Source: Bacteroidota bacterium (GTDB lineage Bacteria > Bacteroidota > Rhodothermia > Rhodothermales > Rubricoccaceae). Taken from it: DNA of 55,905 bases. Of the stretch, positions 34,932-43,968 are shown piece after piece. Every line of letters begins with the position of its first letter. Positions within the stretch are counted from its first letter, which is position 1. The translations under genes and the position numbers were made by a program. Below the pieces are notes generated by a model. That model saw only the letters and a list, made by a program, of their open reading frames with translations. It had not been told where the DNA came from and searched no databases. The stretch is taken from the NCBI GenBank assembly GCA_039821555.1, contig JBCBNX010000020.1, forward strand, positions 7,566 to 63,470, given 5' to 3'.

Positions 34932-35381
34932 GGCCGTCCACCTAGTTCGGGGGCGGCGTCCGCCTGTCGCCCCCAGTACCAGTGAGAGCGCCCCGGTAGC
35001 CACCCGCGGTACCGGGGCGCTCTCACTGGTAGGCGTTGCTACAGCTCTGGCGGCGACGGGGTAGGGCGGCGTCGTGAGCGCCGAGTAGCCTCCGACTCGC
35101 CTCTAAGTCGCTGCGGCCTGGCTAAGGCGTGTGAGGGTATCCCGTACACCAGGGGCCGTGCGGCTATTACCCACCGTGCCTAGGTGGGAGGACAAACGCA
35201 GGCGCGCCATCGGTGCACCTTGGCTAGAGCAACCAGAGCGAGACGCCGGTCCATGTCTAGCGGTGTCACGGCTAGCCGTACGTCTTTCTCCAAGCCACGT
35301 TAAGCAACAGGCCCCGTCCTGGCAGGCCCTGCCCTGGCAGGCTCGCGCAGGATGGGGACCGTTGACAGCCAGGCCAGACCC
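34932..35381. other. 450-bp intergenic region between endonuclease and stress-protein operon
   Basis: Contains the 21-bp-arm hairpin at 34978-35030 and two near copies of CCTGGCAGGC at about 35324-35343. The promoter of the universal stress protein genes presumably lies in its second half. No gene was recognised. Confidence 0.5.
34978..35030. terminator. Strong hairpin with 21-bp perfect arms
   Basis: Positions 34978-34998 and 35010-35030 are perfectly complementary over 21 bp (arm begins ACCAGTGAGAGCGCCCCGG) with an 11-nt loop. It lies 46 bp after the endonuclease stop. It probably terminates that transcript; no T-run follows, so stabilising the 3-prime end of the mRNA is another possibility. 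Confidence 0.75.
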
Positions 35382-36317
35382 ATGCTCCACTACCGCACCA
35401 TTTTGTACCCCGTCGATGTCGCAGCGCCTGCCGGGGCTGCCCAGCCCCTAGCCTTTGAGCTAGGTCGGCGCGCCGAGCGCATCCGTCTGCTCTACGTCGA
35501 CTCTATCCTGGGCAGCGCCAGCCACGTGCAGCATGCCCGGCACCGCCTCGAAGCGCTCGGGGCTGAGGCCCCATGCCCCGTCGACGTGGCAGTGACCCAT
35601 GCGATGACCCCGAGTACGGCCATCCTGGAGCATGCGGCGGCCCCCGACGTCGACCTCGTGGTGATGGACACCCACGGGCGACGCGGGCTCGCGCGCTTCG
35701 TGCTCGGCAGCGTGGCACGCGAGGTCGTGCGGGGTGCCCCGTGCCCCGTCGTGACTGCGCGGCCTGGTGCCGAGGAGGCGGTCCTGCCGACGCTAGCTGG
35801 CGGGTCGGTGCTCGTCGCCATCGACTTCTCCGAGGCCTCGGCGGAGGCCGTGCGCCAGGCCTCCGATCTAGCAGATGCCCTCGCCGCGCGCGTGGACGTG
35901 CTCCACGTACCCGCACGGGTCAACCTCGACGGCCCGGTCGCGGAGAGCCCACCCGACCCTGGACACACTGTCCGGGCGGCGCGCGCCTACCGGGTGCGTG
36001 CGTTTGCTCGTGCCGCGCTGGATGGGACGCGCCACGAGGGTGCCGACCGGCTCGGAGACATCTGGGTCGAGACGGGCGCCCCCGCCGACGTGATCGTGCG
36101 CACGGCGACGGACCGCGCGAGCGGCCTCGTGGTGCTCGGCACGAAGGGCCTCTGCGGCGTCGGCCGCCTCGTCGAGGGCAGCATCGCGGAGGCCGTCGTG
36201 GCCGCCGCTCCCTGCCCCGTGCTCACGGTCAAGACGCCCGCCCGCTACGCGGAACTCGGTGTGGCTCAGCACGCGCATCTACCGCCCCCGCGCGCGCCGT
36301 CCGCATCCGTGCGCTGA
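35382..36317 (+). CDS. Universal stress protein, two UspA domains in tandem
   Basis: A 311-residue cytosolic protein made of two UspA domains. The first domain has the nucleotide-site motif MDTHGRRGLARFVLGS, close to the G-x2-G-x9-G-S/T pattern of ATP-binding Usp proteins; the second has LGTKGLCGVGRLVEGS. The start at 35382 (MLHYRTILYPVD) matches the family; an ATG at 35352 adds ten residues. It is followed after 49 bp by a second tandem Usp and then an Acg-like nitroreductase, suggesting a stress or hypoxia operon. Confidence 0.9.
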   Translation: MLHYRTILYPVDVAAPAGAAQPLAFELGRRAERIRLLYVDSILGSASHVQHARHRLEALGAEAPCPVDVAVTHAMTPSTAILEHAAAPDVDLVVMDTHGRRGLARFVLGSVAREVVRGAPCPVVTARPGAEEAVLPTLAGGSVLVAIDFSEASAEAVRQASDLADALAARVDVLHVPARVNLDGPVAESPPDPGHTVRAARAYRVRAFARAALDGTRHEGADRLGDIWVETGAPADVIVRTATDRASGLVVLGTKGLCGVGRLVEGSIAEAVVAAAPCPVLTVKTPARYAELGVAQHAHLPPPRAPSASVR

Positions 36318-36366
36318 CCTACGCCCTCACCCCATCCATCCAGCCCGCGCGCTTGCGTGCAGAACC

Positions 36367-37395
36367 ATGCTCCAGATCCGCCGCCTTCTCTTCCCGACCG
36401 ACTTCTCCGACTGTGCCGAGTCTGCCTACCGGCACGCCTCCTACCTCGCCAACCACTTCGGCGCAGAGCTCCACGTCCTCCATGTGATCGAGGAGGGCCG
36501 TGACGACCCCGGCGACTGGGTCGCCGATCTTCGAATCACCCCGCTCGACATTGCCATCGACCTCGATCTCCCCGTGGAGCCCCAAGCCAAGGGAATGCCG
36601 CCTGCCCGCTTCGTGAGTGCCACCGAGACCGCGCCGCGCGCAGGCCCGGCGATCTTGCGCTACGCGGACGCGCACGAGATCGACCTCATCGTGATGGGGA
36701 CCCATGGACGGCGTGGTATGCGGCGGTTCGTGATGGGCAGCGTCGCGGAGGAAGTGATGCAGACCGCCCCGTGCCCCGTGTTCACCATTGGCGGGGGTAA
36801 GGCATGCCAGGAGGCGTGGACGATTCGCCACGTCCTTGCTCCGGTGGACTTCTCCGAGCACGCTCGGGCATCCGCACGCCATGCGGCGGCCCTCGCCAAG
36901 GCCTACGGGGCCTCGCTTACGCTCGTCACCGTCGTAGACATGGCGGTGCTTCCAACGGCATCGGCTCCGTACCTGGATGTCTACCACATTCCGACGGACG
37001 ACCTGGAGGCCCGCGCGCAGCGGCTCCTTGATGAGCAGGCGGCCGCGCTCCGCCGCGAGTTTCCCGAGCTCCCCCCGATCACCGCCTATGTGCAGATCGG
37101 CCGCCCGGCGAGTGCCATCGTGGAGGTGGCTGAGGAGGTCATGGCCGACTGCCTCGTGATGGGGAGCCACGGCCGGACGGGCATGGAGCGCCTGTTGATG
37201 GGCAGCGTCTCCGGCGAAGTCGTGCGGAGCGCCCCGTGCCCGGTCTTCGTCGTGAAGAGCTTCGGGCGGAAACTCCTCCCTCTAGCAAAAGCCGCCACGT
37301 CCGCGCCTGCTGTTGCGTTCGGCGAGTCCGCTGTCACCCTTGATGCCGGGGAGCGAGTCGCGGAAGAGCAGGACACGTCCATCGCCGGATCCTAG
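36367..37395 (+). CDS. Universal stress protein, two UspA domains in tandem (second copy)
   Basis: A 342-residue tandem UspA protein. Both domains keep the ATP-binding pattern: MGTHGRRGMRRFVMGS in the first and MGSHGRTGMERLLMGS in the second, so it is probably nucleotide-binding. The start at 36367 (MLQIRRLLFPTD) matches the family. A C-terminal tail of about 45 residues after the second domain is not conserved. It is the middle gene of the Usp-Usp-nitroreductase run. Confidence 0.92.
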   Translation: MLQIRRLLFPTDFSDCAESAYRHASYLANHFGAELHVLHVIEEGRDDPGDWVADLRITPLDIAIDLDLPVEPQAKGMPPARFVSATETAPRAGPAILRYADAHEIDLIVMGTHGRRGMRRFVMGSVAEEVMQTAPCPVFTIGGGKACQEAWTIRHVLAPVDFSEHARASARHAAALAKAYGASLTLVTVVDMAVLPTASAPYLDVYHIPTDDLEARAQRLLDEQAAALRREFPELPPITAYVQIGRPASAIVEVAEEVMADCLVMGSHGRTGMERLLMGSVSGEVVRSAPCPVFVVKSFGRKLLPLAKAATSAPAVAFGESAVTLDAGERVAEEQDTSIAGS

Positions 37396-37439
37396 TCCAT
37401 GCGCCTGCGTCCTCGTCAGTGACACCGATTCCGGTGAGA

Positions 37440-38477
37440 ATGATGGTCACGTACACCTCCTCCACGGACCCCTGGGTCATCGATCCCACCGCCTTCCCGT
37501 ATGGGGAGGACGACGAGGCCAAGCTGCGCTTTCTCGCGCGGTACGCCGCTCTGGCGCCGTCAAGCCACAACACGCAGCCCTGGCGGTTCCTGATCGGCGA
37601 CGGCGCACTCACCCTCTATGCCGACTGGAGCCGCCGCCTGCCGGTGTCGGACCCGGACGACCGCGAACTCACGCTCAGCTGCGGCGCAGCGCTGTTCTTC
37701 CTCCGCATCGCTGCAATGCGCTACGGCCGGACGCCCGAGGTGCAACGTTTCCCCGATCCCATTCACCCCGATCTGCTGGCGGTGGTGCGTCTCGGAGGGC
37801 TGTGCTGCACGAGGCCCGACGCTAACGCCCTCTTCGCAGCGATCCCGCACCGACGCACCAACCGCGGGCCACTCGTGGGCGCGCCGCTCCGTCCAGGGCT
37901 GACCGATGAGCTCCGGCGCGCGGTCTGGAAGGAGGGAAGCCGCCTCGCCCTCTTCGAGGACGGTTCAGAGAAGAACGCTCTCGCCGACCTAGTGGCTGAG
38001 GGCGACCGAGCGCAGTTCGCCGACCCAGCGTTCCGCGCAGAACTCGCTGCATGGGTCCGCCCCCCGGCCGCGGGCGACGGGCTCACGTTGCACGGCCTCG
38101 GCGTGCCTGCCGCGCTCGACGGGTTAGCCCCCGCTGCTGCTGCGGTGCTTCGACGTTTCGACTTGGGACGTGGGCAGGCTGCGCGCGATCGCGAACTTGC
38201 TGCGGGTGCGCCGCTGCTCGGTCTGCTCGCCTCGCGGGAGGACACCCCGCTAGCCTGGCTGCGAACGGGGGAGGCGCTCGGATGTCTGCTCCTACGATCC
38301 CAGCTCGAAGGGATGCAGGCGTCGTATCTCAATCAGCCCATCCAGGTCCCGGCGCTCCGCGAGGAAGTCGAGCGGACGTTCTGCCCCGGTTGGCGCCCCC
38401 AGGTGCTGCTGCGCCTCGGCTTCGGGGCGACGGTCCCGCCCTCGGCGCGGCGGCCGTTCGACGACGTGGTGCGTTGA
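37440..38477 (+). CDS. Acg-like nitroreductase-family protein
   Basis: About 345 residues. The opening FLARYAALAPSSHNTQPWRF and the later LFAAIPHRRTNRGP, then MQASYLNQPIQVP, are typical of the Acg branch of the nitroreductase fold (mycobacterial Rv2032 type). In that branch flavin is thought to be bound but the enzyme activity is unclear. ATG 37440 was chosen as start; a GTG at 37419 and ATG 37443 are alternatives. Adjacency to two universal stress proteins mirrors DosR-type dormancy gene sets. The role here is inferred from that context. Confidence 0.85.
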   Translation: MMVTYTSSTDPWVIDPTAFPYGEDDEAKLRFLARYAALAPSSHNTQPWRFLIGDGALTLYADWSRRLPVSDPDDRELTLSCGAALFFLRIAAMRYGRTPEVQRFPDPIHPDLLAVVRLGGLCCTRPDANALFAAIPHRRTNRGPLVGAPLRPGLTDELRRAVWKEGSRLALFEDGSEKNALADLVAEGDRAQFADPAFRAELAAWVRPPAAGDGLTLHGLGVPAALDGLAPAAAAVLRRFDLGRGQAARDRELAAGAPLLGLLASREDTPLAWLRTGEALGCLLLRSQLEGMQASYLNQPIQVPALREEVERTFCPGWRPQVLLRLGFGATVPPSARRPFDDVVR

Positions 38478-38575
38478 GAGAGTAGGCTAGAGCACGCGGC
38501 CTAGCCCGGGCGCGAGGGCATTGGCTCCCACCCGGGCGCCTTGCGTTTGTGCTGCCCGCGGCGACTTGTCCAACG

Positions 38576-39760
38576 TCAGTCCGTCTCCACGCGCAGGCCA
38601 TCGGCTAGGTCGTCGCTGGGGTGCGTCACCACAAGGGCGCCTGCGTCCAGACCTGCGGCTACCTCGGCCCACAGGCCCGCGCGGTACCCTACCTCTACGG
38701 GCGTCACCCGGGCGCGTCCCTCCTCGACGGCGAAGACGGCCCAGCCGCCGTCCTGCTCGAAGAGCGCGCTCATCGGTACGCGCAGCGCGTCGTCATCCTC
38801 CCACTCGACGAACCGGACGCGAACGCGGTAGCCGTGGCCCAGCCGGAGCGGCGTCTCGGCCTGTGCGGCCTCGGTGAGGTCCACGTGGACGAACACCCGC
38901 TGCTCCTCGACGCCGAGCGCGGACACGTCGGTGAAGGCGACAGGCTCGACTTCGCGCACGCGCCCTTCGGCCGTCTGGCCGCCCGCCTCCACGAGCGCCC
39001 GCATGGCCGGGGCGAGCCGCGTGGCTTCCTCCGAGAGCACGTCGGCTACGACCTCCAGTGCAGATGGGTCGCCGACCTCCACGAGCGGCTGACCGGCTGC
39101 GACCACGCCCTCGCTCTCATGGTGGACGGCGAGCACAGCCCCGCCCGCCGGAGCGCGTACGGCGACGGCCCCGCCTCCCCGGGCTCCAGCGCTGGACTGC
39201 AGCAACGCTCGCACCGCCCTCAGTTCCTGGCGGGTGGCCTCGACGGCAGCCTCGGCGGCGGCCTGTGCGTCGGCAGCCTGGCGCGCCTCGGCCTCGTAGC
39301 GGTCGAGTTCGACAGCAGCGAGGATCGAGTCGGCGGCGAGCGGGCGCATCCGGTCGCGGGTGGCAGCAGCGAGGGTGGCCTGCGAGCGAGCGGCGGCGGC
39401 CTGCGCCTCGGCGGATCGCATCGCGGCCTCGGCGGCCTGAACGCGCGCACGCAGTTCGGCTTGGGTCCGTGCGTCGAGCGGCGTCGTTGGGACGGGTTCC
39501 AGCACGGCAAGTACCTCGCCCGCTTGGACGGCGTCGCCGACCTCGTGGGTTACGCGCTGCGCGAACCCAGACACGGGCGCAGCGACGACGTAGCGCTCCT
39601 CGACCTGCGCGATGCCCTCGGCATCGATGGTGACGAGTAGCGGGCCCGGCGCGACGGTGGCCGTCTCGACACGCTCGGGCTGCGGGCGGAACGCCCAGAG
39701 CAGGACCAGCACCAGCACAGCAGCGGCGGTGATCAGGAGGAGGCGTTTGCGGATCGACAT
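38576..39760 (-). CDS. HlyD-type periplasmic adaptor of an ABC exporter
   Basis: A 394-residue membrane-fusion protein. One N-terminal transmembrane helix (residues 8-23) anchors it in the inner membrane. A biotinyl-lipoyl half motif (VVAAPVSGFAQRV, VGDAVQAGEVLAVLEP), a long Ala-rich coiled-coil hairpin (about 98-190), the second lipoyl half (VRAPAGGAVLAVHHESEG) and a beta-barrel follow. It is the third gene of a unit with the FtsX-like permease and LolD-like ATPase, so it should link the pump to the outer membrane. No outer-membrane channel gene is adjacent. Confidence 0.9.
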   Translation of the reverse strand: MSIRKRLLLITAAAVLVLVLLWAFRPQPERVETATVAPGPLLVTIDAEGIAQVEERYVVAAPVSGFAQRVTHEVGDAVQAGEVLAVLEPVPTTPLDARTQAELRARVQAAEAAMRSAEAQAAAARSQATLAAATRDRMRPLAADSILAAVELDRYEAEARQAADAQAAAEAAVEATRQELRAVRALLQSSAGARGGGAVAVRAPAGGAVLAVHHESEGVVAAGQPLVEVGDPSALEVVADVLSEEATRLAPAMRALVEAGGQTAEGRVREVEPVAFTDVSALGVEEQRVFVHVDLTEAAQAETPLRLGHGYRVRVRFVEWEDDDALRVPMSALFEQDGGWAVFAVEEGRARVTPVEVGYRAGLWAEVAAGLDAGALVVTHPSDDLADGLRVETD

Positions 39761-39789
39761 GGCAGGGGTGCGCTGTTTGTTGAGGCGCG

Positions 39790-42153
39790 CTATTCGCGAG
39801 TCTTGAGGACGGCGATCAGGTCAAGGCGGTGCAGCTTGCGGCTCACCACGAGTGCCGAGACGGCTGCTGCGCCCACGATCACGAGCGCCACGAAGGCGTA
39901 GCTCCCTCGGGTGAGCACGAACGGCATGCGGAAGAACTCCGTCTGGAGCGCGTCGATATAAAGGGTGCAGAAGCCCGTCCCAAGCGCGAGGCCAAGCGGG
40001 AGCGACATAAGCACGAGCACGGCGAGTTCGCCGAAGAAGAGGTAGGCCACTTCGCCGCGCGTGAAGCCCAGCACGCGGAGGCTGGCGAGTTCGCGGCCCC
40101 GCTCGGCCAGCGACAGCCGCGCGGTGTTGTAGACCACGCCAAAGGCGATCGCGGCCGCGAAGCCGCTCAGGATGAGGGTGAAGACGAGCAGGTTCTCGGC
40201 GAACGTCTCTTCGAGCGAGGCGCGGGCGTCGTAGAGCGCGGTGGCGCTGAGGACAACGGGGCGCTCGCGGAGCGCGTCGTAGAGCGCGGGCAGGGCCTCG
40301 GCGTCGGCGGCAAGCCAGGCCCCAGAGAGCACGTCGCCCTCGCCGAGGAGTCGGTTCAGCGCGCGCCGCTCCATGTAGACGCCCGCCCCGATGAACTCGT
40401 GGACGACGCGCCCGACAGGGACCGTCCACACGGGCTGTGCTCCCTCCTGCACGGCGACCGTGAGCGTGTCACCCACGGCCACGCTGAAGTAGTCGGCGAT
40501 GAAGGCGGAGAGGACGAGGCCTTCGGGCGGCAGCGCGACGGGCACAAGCTCGGCGTCGAGCACGCGGGCGAGGTCGCTGCGGGCGGCCATGCCGGTGATC
40601 CCAGCGTCGTAGGTGCGGTGGGCCCGGCGCAGCTCCGCGCTCACCATCCGGAAGGGCTCCACATGGCGCACCCCGGGCAGTCGCTCCAACTCGAGTCCGG
40701 CGCGGGCGGCACGCGGCTCCACGAACATTACCTGCACGTCCTCACGGTGTGCGCGGTCGAACTGTACGTCCAGGATGAGGTCGATGGCGTCGCCAGAGGT
40801 GCGGCCGAGGAGCACGATCGCGCAGGCCATGGCGATGCCGATCGCTGAGAGGAGCGCACGGCCAGGGCGGCGTTCGAGCGAGCGGAGAATCATGCGGTCC
40901 TGCGCGCCGAGCCAGCGGCCCAGCCCGAGGCGCTCCACGAACGAGGTATGGTAGCGCGGCGGTGGGGGCGGACGCATCGCCTCGGCGGGCGGCAGCCGGA
41001 CGGCCTGCGCGACGGCCCGCGCCGTGCCGGCCAGGGCGATGGCCACCGTCAGCACGGCAGCGAAGAGCGCCGTCCCGAGCCGTGCTTCGTAGATGAGCGT
41101 CGGAAAGCGGTAGAACTCTAGGTACATCTCGCCGAGGCCGCGCCCGGCCCACAGCCCAACGACGACGCCCACGAGCGCGCCCAGGAGCGCGATCACGAGC
41201 ACGAGCCCAGCGTAGTGTCGCCCGACCTCGGCCGTGCTGTAGCCGAATGCCTTGAGCGTGGCGATCTCCTCGCGCTGCGTTTGCACGAGCCGCGTCACGA
41301 CGACGCTGAGCAGGAACGCGGCCACGGCGAGGAAGAGCGCAGGGAGGATGGTCGCCGACTGTTCGAGCTGCCGGAATTCCTCGGAGAGGAAGTAGTGTGA
41401 GGGCTGGTCCTCGCGTGCGATGGCGTTCGTGCCGCCATAGGGGTCGAGGAGCGCGTCGAGGCGGGCGAGCACCGCCTCGGCGTCGGCCCCGGGGGCTAGC
41501 GTGAGCGCGACGTCGTTGAAGGCGCCCACGTAGTCGTAGGCCGCCGCCAAGGCGGGGCGGCGCATCCACACGATGGCGAAGCGCTCGACGTCCGGAAAGA
41601 CCGCCCCCGGCGTGATCTGATAGACAAATTCGGGCGCGAGCGCTAGCCCGACGATAGTCAACGGCTGCCGCCGCCCGTTGAGGATGGCCGCGATCGTGCT
41701 CCCGGTCCGCAGGCCCTGCGCCTCGGCGAAGGCGTCGCTCACCACGACCTCGTCGGCGCGCAGCGGGTCGGGCAGCCGTCCGGCGCGTAGGTGAACGCCG
41801 TTGAGCGCGGGACGGCCTGTCTCGGGCAGGGAGACGAACAGCCCCGAGACCGGCTCCGTGTAGCCTGGCACCTCCAGCTTGGCCATCGCCTTGACGCGCG
41901 TGTCCACGACGCTCACGCCGGGAATGGCCTCGATGCGGGTGCGCACCGCCTCCGGAGCACGGGCGGCCGAGGCAAACACGTCGGCAAAGCGCTCGGCGCG
42001 GTAGAACGCCGCCTGCGAAGTCCGCAGCGCGTCGAGCATGCCTGCCGAGGCCACGAACACGACCACGCCGCAGGCGAGCACGAGCGCGATGGCGGCGGCA
42101 GGGCCGCGCAGCGACCAGAGGTCGCGCCAGCGTTTCTTGGCCAGGGCGCGCAT
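39790..42153 (-). CDS. ABC transporter permease, FtsX/MacB-like, two FtsX domains
   Basis: A 787-residue membrane protein with about eight transmembrane helices: one after the N-terminus, three in a first FtsX core (ILPALFLAVAAFLLSVVV onward), another single helix near the middle (LLSAIGIAMACAIVLLG) and three in a second FtsX core. Each core carries the coupling segment TLKAFGYSTAEV or SLRVLGFTRGEV. Such duplicated FtsX permeases move lipids, lipoproteins or drugs away from the inner membrane, using the ATPase encoded just upstream. The start at 42153 is 9 bp after the ATPase stop. Confidence 0.9.
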   Translation of the reverse strand: MRALAKKRWRDLWSLRGPAAAIALVLACGVVVFVASAGMLDALRTSQAAFYRAERFADVFASAARAPEAVRTRIEAIPGVSVVDTRVKAMAKLEVPGYTEPVSGLFVSLPETGRPALNGVHLRAGRLPDPLRADEVVVSDAFAEAQGLRTGSTIAAILNGRRQPLTIVGLALAPEFVYQITPGAVFPDVERFAIVWMRRPALAAAYDYVGAFNDVALTLAPGADAEAVLARLDALLDPYGGTNAIAREDQPSHYFLSEEFRQLEQSATILPALFLAVAAFLLSVVVTRLVQTQREEIATLKAFGYSTAEVGRHYAGLVLVIALLGALVGVVVGLWAGRGLGEMYLEFYRFPTLIYEARLGTALFAAVLTVAIALAGTARAVAQAVRLPPAEAMRPPPPPRYHTSFVERLGLGRWLGAQDRMILRSLERRPGRALLSAIGIAMACAIVLLGRTSGDAIDLILDVQFDRAHREDVQVMFVEPRAARAGLELERLPGVRHVEPFRMVSAELRRAHRTYDAGITGMAARSDLARVLDAELVPVALPPEGLVLSAFIADYFSVAVGDTLTVAVQEGAQPVWTVPVGRVVHEFIGAGVYMERRALNRLLGEGDVLSGAWLAADAEALPALYDALRERPVVLSATALYDARASLEETFAENLLVFTLILSGFAAAIAFGVVYNTARLSLAERGRELASLRVLGFTRGEVAYLFFGELAVLVLMSLPLGLALGTGFCTLYIDALQTEFFRMPFVLTRGSYAFVALVIVGAAAVSALVVSRKLHRLDLIAVLKTRE

Positions 42154-42162
42154 GGAAGCAGC

Positions 42163-42921
42163 CTACCAGGTGAGCTCGTGGGGGGCGCGGCGGTGCGGGT
42201 TGGCCTCCACCGACGCAATCTGGCCGTCGCTCAGCCGGATGATGCGGTCGGCCATCTCGCCGATGACGACGTTGTGTGTGATGACGGCCGTCGTCGTGCC
42301 GAGCTCGGCATTCACATGCGCGAGCGCCTCCAGCACGAGGATGCCCGTCTGGGAGTCCAGCGCCCCCGTGGGCTCGTCGCAGAGTAGCACGGCGGGCTGC
42401 TTGGCGATGGCCCGGGCGATGGCGACGCGCTGCTGCTCGCCGCCGGAGAGCTGCGCCGGGAAGTGGTCGAGCCGGTCGCCGAGCTCGACGAGGCCGAGCG
42501 CCTCCTCGGGCGGCATGGGGTCCTGCGCGATCTCGGTGACGACGGCCACGTTCTCGCGCGCGGTCAGGCTCGGGATGAGGTTGTAGAACTGAAAGACGAA
42601 GCCGACGTGGTCGCGGCGGTAGGCCGTGAGCGCGCGCTCGGAGGCGCCGGTGAGGTCCTGGTCGCGGTAGCGTACGGTCCCGGCGGTGGCGCGGTCGAGG
42701 CCCCCGAGGATGTTGAGCAGCGTGGACTTGCCGCTGCCTGAGGCGCCGAGCAGCACGACGAACTCGCCCTCGAAGAGGTCAAGGTCGACCCCTCGCAGCG
42801 CGTGCACCTCTACGTCGCCGCGCCCATACACCTTCGTGACGCCACGCGCGCTGAAGACAGCCGAGCGGTCACCAGAAGGGGTGCGTTGAACGGGGTTGGC
42901 AGGGGCTGTGGACAGCGACAT
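42163..42921 (-). CDS. ABC transporter ATP-binding protein, LolD/MacB type
   Basis: A 252-residue ATPase. Walker A GASGSGKST is at 59-67, then VFQFYNLIPSLTA (Q-loop), the signature LSGGEQQRV, Walker B LLCDEPTGALD and the switch His in ITHN. These are hallmarks of the LolD/MacB subfamily that powers FtsX-like permeases. It starts the three-gene exporter unit. About 90 bp before its start lies a short direct repeat that may be part of its promoter region. Confidence 0.93.
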   Translation of the reverse strand: MSLSTAPANPVQRTPSGDRSAVFSARGVTKVYGRGDVEVHALRGVDLDLFEGEFVVLLGASGSGKSTLLNILGGLDRATAGTVRYRDQDLTGASERALTAYRRDHVGFVFQFYNLIPSLTARENVAVVTEIAQDPMPPEEALGLVELGDRLDHFPAQLSGGEQQRVAIARAIAKQPAVLLCDEPTGALDSQTGILVLEALAHVNAELGTTTAVITHNVVIGEMADRIIRLSDGQIASVEANPHRRAPHELTW

Positions 42922-43019
42922 CCCAGGGGCATGGCGAGTATGGAAAGCAGGATCGGAAGCCCCAGGAATTGGGGCTGACAGCCAACGCCCACATTGGATG
43001 TAGGGTCGAGCCTGGTGAT

Positions 43020-43059
43020 CTCAGCCGGTCACCGCTCAGCCGGTCACCGCTCAGCCGGG
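43020..43059. repeat. 15-bp direct repeat between the exporter and CBS genes
   Basis: CTCAGCCGGTCACCG occurs twice back to back from about 43020 to 43049, and a third partial copy (CTCAGCCGG) follows. It lies between the start of the ATPase gene and the stop of the CBS-domain gene, both read on the minus strand. It may be an activator or repressor site, or a simple slipped repeat. Confidence 0.8.
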
Positions 43060-43132
43060 ACCGTTGCCTCGTTGTGCCTCCAAGTGCCTCTATTTCTCGA
43101 CAGACAACATTCCCCTGATCGACGTAGTCTGG

Positions 43133-43555
43133 TCACGGCGACAGCGCGCGTTCCTGGCCGGCGGCGTAGCGCAGCAGGTCGGCCGTTGTGACGATCCCGA
43201 CCAGGGCCTCGTTGTCGACGACGGGCAGCGACGAGATGTCGTCGGTGAGCATGGTGTCGACAGCCTCCTCGATAGACATCAGCGGGTCAGCCGTGACGAC
43301 GTCCCGTGCCATGATCTCGCGCAAGGCGCGGTCGATGCCTGGCCCTGCGTCGCTGTCGTAGCGGTGGGCGCCGAGGGACGGCCCGGCCGCGCGCAGCACG
43401 TCGCGGTCGGAGACAAGCCCGACGAGCCGCCCTCGGTCGTCGATGATGGGGAGGTGGTGGAAGCCGCTCTCGCGGAAGCGGTCGCGGGCGTCGAGCACCG
43501 TTTCGTCGGGCGAAGCGGTCTCGACGGTGCGGGTCATTAGGTCGCGAATCGTCAT
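43133..43555 (-). CDS. Two-CBS-domain protein (Hrp1-like)
   Basis: A 140-residue cytosolic protein consisting of a pair of CBS domains: the first from MTIRDLMTRTVETASPDETV to RLVGLVSDRDVLRA, the second from IMARDVVTADPLMSIEEAV to LVGIVTTADLLRY. Such stand-alone pairs bind adenine nucleotides; the mycobacterial hypoxic response protein 1 has the same layout. The start at 43555 matches the family opening; the frame extends upstream without homology. Nearby universal stress proteins, the Acg-like protein and the two-component system suggest a shared stress role. Confidence 0.9.
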   Translation of the reverse strand: MTIRDLMTRTVETASPDETVLDARDRFRESGFHHLPIIDDRGRLVGLVSDRDVLRAAGPSLGAHRYDSDAGPGIDRALREIMARDVVTADPLMSIEEAVDTMLTDDISSLPVVDNEALVGIVTTADLLRYAAGQERALSP

Positions 43556-43968
43556 GACAGAAACCGGTAGAGAGGAAGAGCGGACAGCCACAGGGTAGCC
43601 CAGCGGCCACGGCGCGGCTGTACGCCTCCTGCCCCTTCCCAAGCCAGGGCGTCGCGGCGATGGCCGTAAGGCAGAGCCTGGGGTAGAGCGTGCGGCCGAA
43701 ACAGCATGCAGCCATTGGCCACGTGTTCGCACAGCAACGTGCGCTGGTGCGACGGACAGCGTACGGCGATCCCCGGCATAGGCCGCCTGCCTATCCGCGC
43801 ACCCCCTGCCGCAGGAGGACGGCAGTAATGCACCCAGAACAAAGGTAGGATGAGTCAGGCCCGCCGCAGTAGGCGCTCGCCCGGCGACGCTTCGTGGTAG
43901 GATTGCACCGAGACACGGGCACTGCGGCAGGCAGTCGGTTTCCGGACACCAAACACACGAGGTACGCC
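43556..43968. other. 413-bp divergent intergenic region
   Basis: Separates the CBS-domain gene from the FG-GAP protein gene. It presumably carries both promoters. I found no convincing gene, RNA or extended palindrome, and no sequence close to the DosR box consensus. Confidence 0.5.

Noticed and set aside
35100..35351. A small gene before the first universal stress protein.
   Set aside because: The open frames here lack a plausible start, hydrophobic core or family motif.
43556..43968. A DosR-type operator (GGGACT and AGTCCC half sites) before the CBS gene.
   Set aside because: I looked for it here and before the other stress genes and saw no convincing match, so the analogy rests on gene content only.
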